Part shown: in pieces, positions 26,478 through 38,151 of the stretch | Numbering within the stretch: position 1 is the first letter of the stretch | How the letters are laid out: each line of letters starts with the position of its first letter | Assembly (NCBI GenBank): GCA_947561715.1 | Contig: OX387199.1 | Span: 10,359,001 to 10,423,000, forward strand | Length of the DNA: 64,000 nt | Direction of reading: 5' to 3' | DNA from: Ascidia mentula | Lineage: Eukaryota; Chordata; Ascidiacea; Phlebobranchia; Ascidiidae | Position numbers and translations under genes: made by a program | Notes under the pieces: generated by a model | The model's input: only the letters and a program-made list of their open reading frames with translations | What the model was told of the DNA's origin: nothing | Database searches by the model: none

Positions 26478-27886
26478 ATAACCTCGGTTGGCTTCTTGGC
26501 ATGGAAAAGAAAGAAAGTTAACGCTTCGTTGTGAAACTTCGTTCAATAGCTCGTTTGTAAAGCGCGTTCCTTGGAGAGCTGCGCTATAGACATCGATGCA
26601 TTACGTAGGGCGATACCGAATAGAAAAGACTGTTAAATACATGATGTTTGAATTCAAAATTAAATTGCCTGCAATGACAAAAACATGATTTTGGAATATT
26701 TTATCATCTTTTGTGCTGTTGTATTTTTGCAAACTTTGCCTGCAAACAAATTTGAGACGTAAAACCTGAATAATTTAATTGTCGGGTTGTATTTTTTTCT
26801 TTCGACTTATTTATATTAAAAGCTGCCTGATATATTTTTGACACACTGCCTTTCGCAGTAGCAAAATCGAAATAAACTTACACATGGCGTTGATTTGGGT
26901 GCTAATGTGCATAAACGTTTGAGTAGCACAAGTTCTTCAACAACTGCATTTGATAAAGGTACATTTTTCCCCGAGCTGCCGACATTTCTTTTCTATGCAC
27001 GTGGTTATCTTACGTCTCTCAAACCGCGTGAAGAAGTTGCGTAAGTTGCAATTTACTCTTTATTTGCCGCTTACTTTACAATTGAATTTTTTGATGTCGT
27101 GCCACTGATCAACTACTGGAGTTCAAACATTTTTAAATTTGAATATGATTTGCTTATACCGTGGATGATGTCTTTTTAGTTAATATTCGTAAAGAAGATA
27201 ATTGAAGGATTCTTTGCGTCAATTTCTCTTTTTTGGGAAAAATTAATTTCGTTTGTTTAAATTTCTTTCGCACCAAAAACATTGGTTTCCTGTAGTTCCA
27301 TAAATTATGCTGGGATAGTCTTGGAAATTTTGTGTTGTAGCTTCAACATTCTTACCGCTGTTTGCTGCATGAATGCATACTGTTATTTTTTCTTCATGCT
27401 GTCATTTGCATTTTTGAATAAAATCTTGGCGCTTTATGAAATCGTCACCTTTTTGTCCCCAGTATTGGTTTAAAACAAAATTTATATATTTTTTATATCT
27501 TGAATTTCCCAGCAATATGAGCGGGAAAATCGCATTCTGTGAAGAGAAGAGTGAAGTCACGAAATGCAGCTTACGTTGGAAAACCGCATCCTGTTTCAAA
27601 CAAAATCGATTCGAGGTCCCGGTCGATGTCTTATGAAAACAGGAAGTTTTGGCTGAGTGTTGTTATTATTCCTAAAGTTATGAGGGTATGAGAAGAAAGC
27701 GTCGTCTCAATCTCCTGGTTTGCAGAAATAACTATTTTCATGTTTTGCTTTAAAAGTCACGTCTCGACTTTATGTAATGTTTAGCATCTCAGCGATAAGT
27801 ATAATGTAACTGCTTGAAAAACGTGTACATGAACCAAACCACTCATTTCCCACACAAATTTTCGCGCAACTCTGCTCTAGACATGT
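26478..27886 (+). other. 3' UTR of MELK and convergent intergenic region
   Basis: The MELK 3' region carries AATAAA at 26871-26876, about 395 bases after the stop. Downstream sequence to 27886 separates MELK from the converging CUB-TM gene. No gene is recognised in it. Confidence 0.5.
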
Positions 27887-27892
27887 TTTATT
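27887..27892 (-). terminator. polyadenylation signal of the minus-strand CUB-TM gene
   Basis: A reverse-strand AATAAA begins only 2 bases after the stop codon (27897-27895), giving an extremely short 3' UTR. If it is not used, a further signal must lie beyond it. Confidence 0.5.
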
Positions 27893-27894
27893 GC

Positions 27895-30469
27895 TTACGT
27901 CACACTTCGCTCATCACGTGATTCCTCGTTTATCGTCGAAACACGTGACGAACGAAAGTTTCTTAAAAATCTTATGCCGGAGGGTGTGGTAATGAGCAAG
28001 GCAGAGATTCGGGATGGGTCCACAGCTGTACTGCCTGCTGCCAAGCAACCGCTGCGTGCAATCGGGGCAGTGTTTGATGACGTAATTGTTCCAGATGCGT
28101 TGGATGACGCAATATTTGCAGAATTAATTTCGTTAAGATTGTAAGACACGGTCACGTCCTCCGCAGCAAGATTTCTCCTGAGAACTTCTGCAGTTGCTGA
28201 CCCTGAAATTTTTATAAAATTTAAATCAAGAGTGTGTTGTAACTACTTTTTTATCATAACTCGGTTATCGGTATAATGTTCACTTTTATTGCAATCCGAA
28301 ATACACAAAGTCAGATTTTACCGAATTGGCGGACTACCCTCGACCAATCTTCTTCGGTTTTCACAACATCACGGTAAGGTGGTGGGGGTGTTGGAGGCCT
28401 TTCATCAATCGATTGTTCGAGTCCTTCACTATCCACTGCAACAAATATCATCCACATTAATCATCGCTCATGTTAACTGCAAAATTAGACACAATGATCA
28501 ACCTCAAGTTTGCGGACATTAGGAGCTCAGCGGTTAATGGATGTATTGTGGTTAACATACATACGCTGTGCGCAAGCACATGACGTAATCAGAAAACGCA
28601 GAAACAATGCAGCATGCTCCTGCGTGAATGTGTCATTGCTTTGCAAAGGTCTTTTCGCGAACTCAGCTATCATACAAATATCAATCATAATGGTTTTATA
28701 ACTGACATTGGACACAAAAATGATCGATGAAAGTCAGTTTATCCTGGTATTATAAACATCGGTCCAGTAGCAAATTTGCAAAATTATGACAGTGTCATCA
28801 TTTCTTTTCAATTGTCTTTTTCAGCAAAATATTTTGCTTTTTACCTCCTGTTTCAACGGATATCGTCCCGCAACAGAAACTTCTTCGTTCAGATTCGTCT
28901 TCCACATCTAACGCCCTTTCAACCAACAACATTTTTTCAAAAACAAATAATCTTTAAAATTTAATGCTGCCACCTCCTTGTCACTAATCACGCAGATAAA
29001 TCTTACAACATAATAATCTTAATTTAAGACAAATCTGCACATAACCCATAGTAACAAACACAAACATAAAGCAAAAGAAAGGCAAATACATAAGTTACTT
29101 ATTTAAAAGCTTGCAAAGGGAAACAATGACCAACATCACTCCAATGCTCATGGTCAGAAAGATTGCAAGGTAAAAGTTAAATGTTTTCCTGTTACTTTCA
29201 ACTTCCTCATCCCAATTGCTCTCGAGCCGTCCTTCACCTGATAATTTCTGCAAAGAAAATCTTATGTTTTATTTATTATACTAAAATATTTGCTTTGGAG
29301 CTGTTAGCCCTGTCACTCGTTTTTGAGGCTTGTGTGTTATCAACATGTTAAAGCAATTTCGTTTGAACAGGATAATTGATGGGCTAAGTTATTTTATGAT
29401 TTTATTTTACATTTTTTACTACCATTTTTAATATTACGAAAACCCCAATAATACAGTTGTTGCAACAGATTTAATGTTTGTTTTCTTTTATTATCCAGAT
29501 GAACCCATACTTACAACTTGTTTATACGTTGCCGAAAATCCTCTCCCTGATTTGTTGGCATCCGTGAAAAAGTAAATGAAAAGTGACGCCCCAGACAAAG
29601 TGGTGGTTCTTTTTCTGGGTGGATTTGATCCACAGAAAGTTCCCCACACTTTTTGTAGAACCACAGGTGGCTTATGACTTGACTTTGAATTTTTCTCTCT
29701 TTTATCTTTCCCGGGTGTGACGTAAAAACGCTCGTAAATATGCACAAAGTCGTACGCGCACACAAATTTTCCTGTCTGGAAGATAAAATTTGCGTTCTGT
29801 AATTGTATAAATCATCATAACTTACGATTTTTTGCAAATTTCCGTCAATTAAAATATACACAATTGACATTAAAAATCTATAAAAATAGCTACAGAAATT
29901 AAAAGGCTTAAAAACCCTATTTTAGACATTTTCACTTTGCTAACACAGCGGCTGGGAAATTATTACAACCAAGCCACCTGCGTAATAACATTCTAACAAT
30001 TTATATATCTGCATAGATAGTATACAATTATTCAGGTTCTCAACAGAAAACGAATCTTTGCGAGGAAGGTGTTTGATTCAAACCGTGGTATCAATAATTC
30101 CTCCTTCTAAGTTAAAGTCTTCAAACGAAAGTTGAATAAGGTGTCCAAGTTTGGACTGAATTTGCCAAAGGCATGTAATGTTATCGTCATATGACAACGG
30201 GTAATTTGGGCTTGCTATGCTGCCGATTTGTTCATCCAACTGGATCTTTCGCTGGCACACTTTGCTTTTTTGGATGGCTAAAAACAAATATTTCTCGATT
30301 ATGTTGCAATAACTACATTTTTGCTCCAAAAAAACATACCTTGGTGTGTTGAATTATGTATCTTTGATGCATCCCGAAGTGAGTTCAAAATTCGCGCCCC
30401 GCTTGCATGACTGCTTAGCAAATAAAGTACACATGTTATTACATAAATTAGGCCCTTCCATTTGCACAT
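27895..30469 (-). CDS. single-CUB type I transmembrane protein with PPPY tail
   Basis: Seven-exon minus-strand gene of 408 residues. Exons 5' to 3': 30469-30340, 30277-30084, 29775-29515, 29247-29099, 28915-28845, 28435-28322, 28202-27895. A signal peptide (MCKWKGLIYVITCVLYLLSS) leads to one CUB domain (about C51 to Y192) with GSIASPNYPLSYDD, CAYDFVHIYE, FCGSNPP and FSATYK blocks. Between CAYDFVHIYE and FCG the CUB has a basic insertion of about 25 residues. A transmembrane helix (about 220-240, FYLAIFLTMSIGVMLVIVSL) precedes a cytoplasmic tail of about 168 residues with a proline-rich PPTPPPPY stretch (282-289). This is a PPxY motif of the kind bound by WW domains such as those of NEDD4 ligases. 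All exon phases close. CUB domains mediate extracellular protein binding, but the ligand and role are unknown. Stopping at the in-frame TAA (29095-29097) just past the helix would give a tail-less form, but a donor there joins good downstream exons. I do not recognise a named family. Confidence 0.85.
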
Positions 30470-30709
30470 TTCCCCGTAATTTTGGAACCAGCTACATACT
30501 CGAACTATCAAAATAAAAAATATCCCTATACCACCATTTCCAAACAACTAATAAAAAATAGCAAAGTTTTTGCAGGTTTATACTGCATATCACAGTGACA
30601 ATAGTGCATTGTTGCATAACAATGCTGTTCAAACAATAGGTTTCTAACCCACCATTACTGTGCATTGCAAGTGCCACAGCGTTTTGTATAAGAGACAGTC
30701 CAGAGATGA
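30470..30709. promoter_or_regulatory. short divergent intergenic region, probable bidirectional promoter
   Basis: Only 240 bases separate the ATGs of the two CUB transmembrane genes, transcribed away from each other. The region must contain both 5' UTRs and promoters unless upstream non-coding exons exist. A TTGTATAA sequence lies at about 30684-30691, close to the plus-strand start. Sharing of regulation is inferred from the spacing alone. Confidence 0.55.
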
Positions 30710-33700
30710 ATGGAGTTTGGACAATGCTTTAGGCTGATCCTAATTGGGGTTTGGGTATGGCACTTCATGTGCTGGTCACATGTAGCTGCTTCTTCACAGC
30801 ATAGCCAAAAGTCACCATTTCAGTCATGCCAGTCGAAGTCAAAGAACTGGTCGTTTCCGTCTATTCCTTCAAGTGTTTTACCGTCAAACGTGAAGTTCAT
30901 GATTAGCTTGTCACAGTTTTGTTCCGAAAATGATGTCGATTGCATTCCGAAATGTTTGGATGGGGCGTCTCCGTTTGTACAAATAGCAGACTGTGATGTC
31001 AACACCCCAACCCAAAGCTGGTTCCAGTTGGACAGATTATTGGTTAATATACTCCAGCAAAAGTGCCTAACAGCCAATTTTACAGGTAAACATTTTTCAA
31101 AAATAGCGAACAACTCTTGACCTTTTTGTAAACGTTTTGTATTTCAGACCATTCTGTAAGCTTGGAGATTTGCAACCCTTCAAATGACTTTCAAAAGTGG
31201 TTTTGCGGCAACTTAAATTTATCTGCGACATTTACTTTAAAATCCAATATATCCTCGATATACCTGACAAACAATTTAAATTCTTCTCTTTTCTTAACAA
31301 ACACGGCGATCACTTCTTGGCAAGTTTTCAAATCAGAAACATTCCAGTCTGGGGAACCACTCGGCAGCCCTGTTTGTAAAAAAGTTCATCGATTCTGCGG
31401 CCTACCTGTTCCAGGACTTCGTTCGTACATTGTTTCTTCCCGCCTTGACTTTTCAATTATCGCGTATTTGTCGACTACAACATTACAACAAGTAAGTCAA
31501 CAGTAAAATTCTGTACATAATGCTTATTTTCCAATATAAATTTGACTTTTTTAAACCACACGTGTTTATGGTTTATTTACCACCTATTATTGAGAATAAG
31601 TGTTCTTTTAATATCTCCAAGTCCACTTACTTTTAGCATCTTGAGTACGACATCAAGTCGTGTTACGTCAGCGGGGATATGTTGCTGGTAAGTTGTGCCA
31701 AAGGTCACGTTCGCATTGCGGCATCGGATGACACCTACAAACTTATGACATGCATTGGAGGAGGTATTTGGACAAACGCAAAACCTTTGCAGTGCGTGAA
31801 AAGAAGTTGTGGTTCACCCAAACGGCACCCAAACACCAAAATTGAGGGTACAGATCAGTATAACCAACAAGGAACTTTTTTTAGCGTTTGTTAGCCATGC
31901 AGGGGGTTATGCAGTTATAATCGCTCATAACAATAATAAAACATAGATTATTTCAAACAAATTACCGGATTACGATTTTTCGTAAATGGAATTGTTTTGA
32001 AATGATTCAACACTAATTTCGTTGATCATTTTCTTGCAGGTGGTGGCGATTATTCATATGAAGACATACTTCGGATAAAATGCGTCCACCCTTACGTTGG
32101 TATCAGCACAGCATGGGTTTGTGGGCCGGATGGCGAATGGATTGGTGAAATTCCGCATTGCAAACGTATGAAATTCATCAACTTTTATATTTTTATTTAA
32201 TTTAAAAATGTCCTGCACTTTCAGACTTTTGTCATTTTCATCTGACAAACTTAACTGGGCAAATTATTTCGCCTCAGTATCCCCAACCTTACCAAAGCCT
32301 ATTAAATTGTGAGTGGAGAATATCAGTGGATCCGGGCCTGCGGATTGCTCTTTGGTTTCGTGATTTCTACATAGAGGCGGGTTCGTTACTTATCGGGGAA
32401 TGCAGACATGATGCGTTGTACATTCAGGTAAAGTCGTAGAAACTTTAAACATAAATATTTCTTGCATAGTTTATTTACAAGTAGTGCGACATAAATAATA
32501 AAAATGAAAAGAGCATTGAAAAGTGCTACGTTTCGTTCTCTTTTTGCCAGAAGAGTTCTGTTTGGTTGGCAGTAATTGTTTATCCAACAGACAGACTCGA
32601 CAGGAATAAAAAAATCTACACAAAGAGGATTGAAAAACAAGTTACGATTGGTTTTAACTTCTCCATTATCTCGTGACTTGTCTCTAATGAATAAGTGTTT
32701 TAGCTTATTTGGCATTAAAATAAGCATTTTTGCTTTTTCAATTTACAAAACGAAGTAATCTCATTACCCCAAGTATTGATCGTGAAATGTATACGATAAA
32801 ACGTACTAAAAAATGTGCTTGACTTGAGTCACGTCCGCATCTTTATTTAGCGTGAATTCTTTTAGGACATTCCGCTTGATGCCACCAAGGGTGTTGAACG
32901 CTTTTGCGGATCTTACCACCCTGAACAGTGGTACTCTAAAGCAAACAGAGTGTTGGTTGGTTTTGAATCGGATTACGGTGGGAGGGGAAAAGGATTCAAG
33001 ATCGACTACACCACGTGGAACGCCAGTGAGTCGGCGGCTTTGTTGTTGTTTTTTTGGCGCAGGTTGTGACTTTGTGTATCCCTTGTAAATCTGTTGACCT
33101 AACCAAATCCGCGTTGACGGTTTGATTCCAGCGATCTCGTTTGCTGCAATTCCCGCACACTATGCGTTGATGCAGACTCTGCCATTAAAATATTTTTCAT
33201 TTCCATCAATTCTCTTTGTAACAGCAGCCTTTTGATTTGAAGCTGTGATGTGCTGCTCAATTGCCGCTGTCTATATTCACACGCACAGTTTCCCACTTAT
33301 TTATTGAATTGGTGCGGTCAAGTTTGTAAACGTAAGGTAAACACCAAATTTTAGTGATACGGATGATGCCTATGGATGAAATATATATGTATATCAAGAA
33401 AAAACCTTCTTAAGAATTCTATACTGGAGTTGTTCTAAAAGTCTGTTACTCAGTCTTTGGTGGCCATAAAGATAACAGAAAATTCCAATGATACCAACTT
33501 TCATTTGCTTTTTAACTGGTTAGATTTTTGAAGAAAGTGGTTAAAATTGGCAAATTCCTTGCGCTTTTGACAGGTAAAGTTGAAATTCCAACAAAGCCCT
33601 CGAGAGATGGAATTTATCCGGATGAGGACGACGACAGTCAAGTTTACTTCGGTTCCGACCAAGCAAATTTCTATTTTCAGGTCAGAGGAAATTGGTACAA

Positions 33701-35234
33701 AATTTAAGGGGTCTCCTTTAAAAATAAGGATAAATTTAAAATGGGGAGAGGAAATTTTCTGTTCGTTGCCGCGAAGAAAGATTAAAAGTTTCTCGAAAAA
33801 ACAGCCATGCAAACCTTTTCTTTAAAATTGTTAATTTGAATAACTCCTCCTAATGTACATAGCATATGTCTTCGTTTGTGTTACGTTCAATAGGTCGCTG
33901 TGAGTTCTCTTCCGACGCATCAAATTTCAAAATCTATGAAATCGGTCGCACGGTTTCCACTAATTCAAAGAGATAAACATGCCCTTTGTTTGTAATGCAA
34001 ATTTGAAAATAATCAAAATGTGACGGTGACTCTGTGGACAACTCTGTCTTGCAATGTATCACACCTTTTACCTTTTTTCAGGCCATTTACGTGACTGTTG
34101 TGAGCATAGCTGTGGTTTTTGTGATCATCATAGTTGCAACTCACTTCTACCAAGACATCAAAACCCGCTTACACGTTGAACCGACAGAAGAGGATTTCGC
34201 TGATGAACTGGAGAGAAAACGCAAACTTGCTCAACGAAGAATGACGACCGTTTTCGGTGAGCGAAGCATTTTTGTGTAATCCTGTGTACACGCGATAGGT
34301 ACACGTGGATTAAATTTTGGTGCCTCGAAAGTTTTAAGATTGTTTCGCTAAAATCGATGCCCATTTCCGAAAAAATCTTCAGAGCGTTGGTAGCTTCGGC
34401 AACCAAAACTCATTTTCATCATAGTTTTTTGATCTTGTAACAAAAATTACCCGAAAGTTGCAAACGAAGGTGAATAACTTATGTTAATTTTTCGGTGGGA
34501 AGATTTTTATCTTAATTATCTTAACTTAATAATCTGTTCTAACAAGGCTTGTTGAATAACAGGCGAAACGTCGGTGAATAAAGTTACGTTTTATCTTTGC
34601 CAGAAGAACAGATTATTAAGTTACAATATGCCTGGCAGCAACAAAAACATTATATTAATTATCTTATCTCAAATGTACATAACAAAGAGGATGGGGAAAG
34701 AATTTCTGACAGTTTTGTTACAAATTTCTGCAGATCCAATGACAGTAACCCCCTCAGTTTTGATCAACGAAGCTTTACTGCTGGGAGCGAGTTCCAGCTC
34801 CAGTAGTTCACGCTCGACCTTGGATGAATTTAAACCACCCGAAGAAGACGTAAATAAATCCAATTTGTTTTCCCAATGCATTTACTACTTAATGTTTATT
34901 AATTAACAGTGAACATCGCAGTCGGTTGACAATGGTTCTATTTTATAGTTGGTATGATTTGATAAATGCAGGCACTTGGCTCTTTCTACCATGTTGGCAA
35001 ATCAAACATTGCAATTTTTTTCAGGAACCACAACAACTGTGGACAGCTGGGGAAATTGAAAGCACTACTGATAACACAGAAGTATACAACCCACCACCAC
35101 ATTTTCCTGCAAATGAAAATATTCCTTCTATTATGACAAAGTCCAAACGACAGTCAGCACCCACCCTACGCTTTGCGAGTCGCCAACCACAGAATAGTAA
35201 TAAAGTGGAAAATAAAACTGTGCGCATGGCATAA
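30710..35234 (+). CDS. R-type lectin/Sushi/CUB transmembrane receptor-like protein
   Basis: Ten-exon gene of 675 residues. Exons: 30710-31085, 31148-31491, 31637-31847, 32040-32165, 32225-32427, 32866-33025, 33574-33680, 34082-34256, 34734-34849, 35025-35234. A signal peptide covers residues 1 to about 28. An R-type lectin (ricin-B or mannose-receptor cysteine-rich) domain spans about 78-190, with Cys82, QSW (102-104), KCL (118-120), LEIC, FQKW (140-143) and a final TSW (181-183). Two Sushi/CCP modules follow (about 209-293 and 298-351, with GGGIW...C and DGEW...C). One CUB spans about 355-470 (GQIISPQYPQPYQ, ERFCGSY, GKGFKIDYT). A membrane helix at about 511-531 (VTVVSIAVVFVIIIVAT) leads to a cytoplasmic tail of about 145 residues, first charged, then Ser-rich (SSSSSSSRS), without an obvious kinase or ITAM/ITIM motif. 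It is probably a cell-surface recognition protein, with ligand unknown. The first Sushi module has unusual cysteine spacing. All phases agree. A weak polyadenylation variant ATTAAA is at 35387-35392. Confidence 0.85.
34522..34623. repeat. 19-bp inverted repeat in intron 8 of the lectin/Sushi/CUB gene
   Basis: TAACTTAATAATCTGTTCT at 34522-34540 is exactly complementary to 34605-34623. It encloses a GGCGAAACGTCGGTGAATAA segment. It may be a small MITE or a remnant, but no target duplication is seen. Confidence 0.5.
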
Positions 35235-37125
35235 AATATGCCATATGTCGGTTACGATGTTGTCTTTTCAACGTCGCTGTTTCTGTGTGCAACTTACGTT
35301 TTTTTGTGTGTATGCGTAGGTGCTCTGTAGTTTTCTTTGGACCTGACAAATACAAAACATCTTAAATTTTGTATGCTACTAACACCATTAAATGTAATTC
35401 ATTTTTACCCCTTGGATGCATGCTTCTAGATATTGTTTACAAACTCCTGGAAGTGATGAACTTTCTGTTTGTTAACCTCCTGTAAGTAGTTTTGTTTGTG
35501 AAAGATAGCTTTGCAGAGCAACAATTGTTTTTCTTTCGGTCTTAAGCGTTAAAACAAAGCATTTTGAGTAGAGAGACCTTGCAGGCTCCCAACTGTCCAC
35601 GCGTCCAATTAGGACATCCACCCACCTTTTGCATGTAATCTTCGAGCTGATTGATGCACCGTGTCTGACAGGAAGCTGATTTTGTTCTTCAACAAGGTAA
35701 GTTTCGGCGGCTGCTGGTTAAATCTTCCAGCATGCTCAGCTAAGCCCACGCATTTTGGCTTGTTTTGCATTCAAGCGCAAGCGAAATTGTGATCATGCTG
35801 CATCACCATTTGTTTCAATTTTGGTGCCTCAATGTTAAAACTCCGCTACTGAATACTTTCCTGTCGATAATAATAACGACGATGATGAAAGTAAGCGTGA
35901 AATACCTTCCCGTGCCAAATCATGTAGGCAAACAGTAAGGCGAGTTAATCAAATATAAGGTATGACAGCTTTTGTTGTAATGGTAGTGGTTAGGATTGGG
36001 ACAATAAGCGAATCATATAATTCAACACTAGATGGTGCTAAAGTCACCTTCTTGCCATTGCACCTAACGACGGCGTGAATCGATTTGATTTCTTGACATT
36101 ACTGCTTTTGTAAATGGCCTGACATGAATCTGAAATAATGCAATAGCCGAAATGGTGCCTGTGTTTGTGTCAATCGCAGTCAGTGTGAGGCTGGTAATTA
36201 AACGAAACACCAAATTCGGTTTACTGTCGCAAATTATGTGCTTACAAATACAAAGCAGCCACTTATTTTGCCACTTGTGGCTTGAGCACATGAAGATGTT
36301 AGGAATTTGATTGGCGCCCGACAAAGTATGGCAACGTAAGGTTGTGTTCTGGTGGTCGATGTGGTTTCGGCGTTGACAGCGGCAAATGATAAATTATGAG
36401 GTAATGTAAGTATTTCATTGTTCTTTTGAAAAAAAACATATTTTTTACAATGAGTCATATACAGACAAACAAATTTGGTTGAGCATTTAACCGGCTGGTA
36501 AACATTATTTGATATTCACCAACTGCCATATTTAGTACTTTACATTTATTGTTCTGTGTCAAACTAAAATAATAAAACTTTATGTGGTTTGCTGAACTAT
36601 TTCTGCCAGAGCGTTTTAGTCTGTAATTTACTTCCCATTTGGCCCAAATTGTTTTGCTTGTTTCCCAGCCAGCAAACAACAAACATACATCCCTCGGCAA
36701 CAAGTTACGCACCTGGTGGGTAACAGGAACTTGCTGCATTTTTGATTGAACACGATAAGATAAGCAAATATCACAAACGCACCTTCTTTCCTCTGCCCTT
36801 ATCGTGGCCTTTGTCGCTACAGACTAGTTTGACAATCAAACGACTCGTCTCATTAACGGCAGTTTGACTTTGTAGCAAAGACTTTGTTCGCGACTTAAGG
36901 AAAAGTCCAAACATCCAGTCGAAGGCCTTTATACCCCTTTCGGATACAGCAGACATTCTTTTAATATAAATATTGACTTGATGTCAATAGTAACTTATAG
37001 AACAGGATGAACTTATTGCAGCTAAATATATTTAGCAATTGTGACTACTGTCGTATATTTGAGAGGAAAGTTGTTTTGAATGGAAATTGATCTGCGAAAA
37101 AAAGTACATGTTTTTCTGTGGTCAG
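35235..37125. other. 3' UTR and intergenic region after the lectin/Sushi/CUB gene
   Basis: No coding exon is recognised. A strong donor-like CAAG|GTAAGT at about 35697 could end a non-coding first exon of a plus-strand transcript. Short open frames on both strands lack similarity. Confidence 0.35.
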
Positions 37126-37296
37126 GCCAACAGACATCCAGACTACAGGGTTTGTTCAGTATCACCAGTGCTGTGATTCGTGTCGTGCTAGTGATGACCG
37201 CTTAGAGATCATATCGCCAGGGTTTAGCTGTCACTCACCCTCAGAATGTGTTGCAGATAAGATGCCATCGAATTTGGCATTTCCAGTTTCCAGTAT
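37126..37296 (+). other. candidate orphan exon, cysteine-rich (57 codons)
   Basis: This open segment has an acceptor TGTGGTCAG and an excellent donor AT|GTGAGT. In its open frame (phase 1 in, phase 2 out) it encodes a cysteine-rich peptide with QCCDSCRAS and SPGFSCHSPSEC. The CCxxC...PGxxC spacing loosely recalls the anaphylatoxin-like modules of fibulins. No partner exon is recognised on either side. It could be an alternative 5' exon of the tolloid gene, part of an unannotated gene, or chance. Confidence 0.3.
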
Positions 37297-38151
37297 GTGA
37301 GTTTAACTTGTCCTGACAACGTTGTTGCTATTTTCCCGATCACGCGACTCAGACTCAGGTGCGGGTCGATGGAAGTTTATCGCGAAATCTGGTGTTGTAA
37401 TATTAGTTGTGTTTAAGAAATATGTTTGTCCATAAACGGGCACGCAGCAGTTCTTTTAACTGTCAAGGAAAATTAGGCATTTTGCACACAGTACAGTAAC
37501 ATCGTCAGAATATATAAATTAAGGACGCTGTTGCAGTCAACAATCGCTTTTCAAGTTGTCTTTGCCTGTTTTTTTTTTCTCAATAAAACAAAACCCTGGT
37601 TTGTGGTCTGATCGAAAAGTATAGCAAGTTATTACTTTTCATCCCAGATTAAAGCATTTCTGGCATTTAAGTTCTATTACAAGTTATGTTTCGTAAAGCA
37701 CGAACAGCGGAAGACACAGAATAATGCGATCACTCCGCAGAGTGCAGTTCCACAATGAACAATTAGACTGTGTCGGAACAAAGGCAATTAGCATTGACGC
37801 CAAACACGAGGATTGTGGCCGATCGGTAATGCACTTAGCAAAGAACTTATCGATTACATTTGTTTGCAGTTTGTCCGTCCTGGAGCGTTTACATTGGTTC
37901 TGAAGCTCGCAACTTCGACGGGCCGAGAAGAACGCTCGACTTTTTCTCGCTTCTTTCAAACCCCGCTCCCTTGCGCTTCTGCCATTCAGCTACGACTGCG
38001 TGCGAGATACGGGAAAGAAAGAAAACGTGCTTTGTAACAATTAAGCAACCCAACCTCTCTGTTACAATCAAGAAGAAACTATTTGAACGAAGAAGTGAAG
38101 GACAGGCAGTGGAGAAATATATGCAGGCAAGGTGACAAGATTTCGACCAGA
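37297..38151 (+). promoter_or_regulatory. presumed promoter and 5' UTR of the tolloid gene
   Basis: An ATATATAAATTA TATA-like sequence lies at about 37508-37519, some 640 bases before the chosen ATG. The intervening region has several short open frames that are probably upstream ORFs or chance. No transcription start can be fixed from sequence. Confidence 0.35.

Noticed and set aside
27881-28144. Plus-strand open frame of 87 codons opposite the last CUB-TM exon
   Set aside because: It lies antisense to an exon whose splice phase, stop and polyadenylation signal fit the minus-strand gene. It has no similarity and no supporting splice partners.
29095-29247. Ending the CUB-TM protein at the TAA right after its membrane helix (245 residues)
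   Set aside because: A GT donor precedes the stop and three further exons match in phase, giving a 408-residue protein. The short form remains possible as an isoform.
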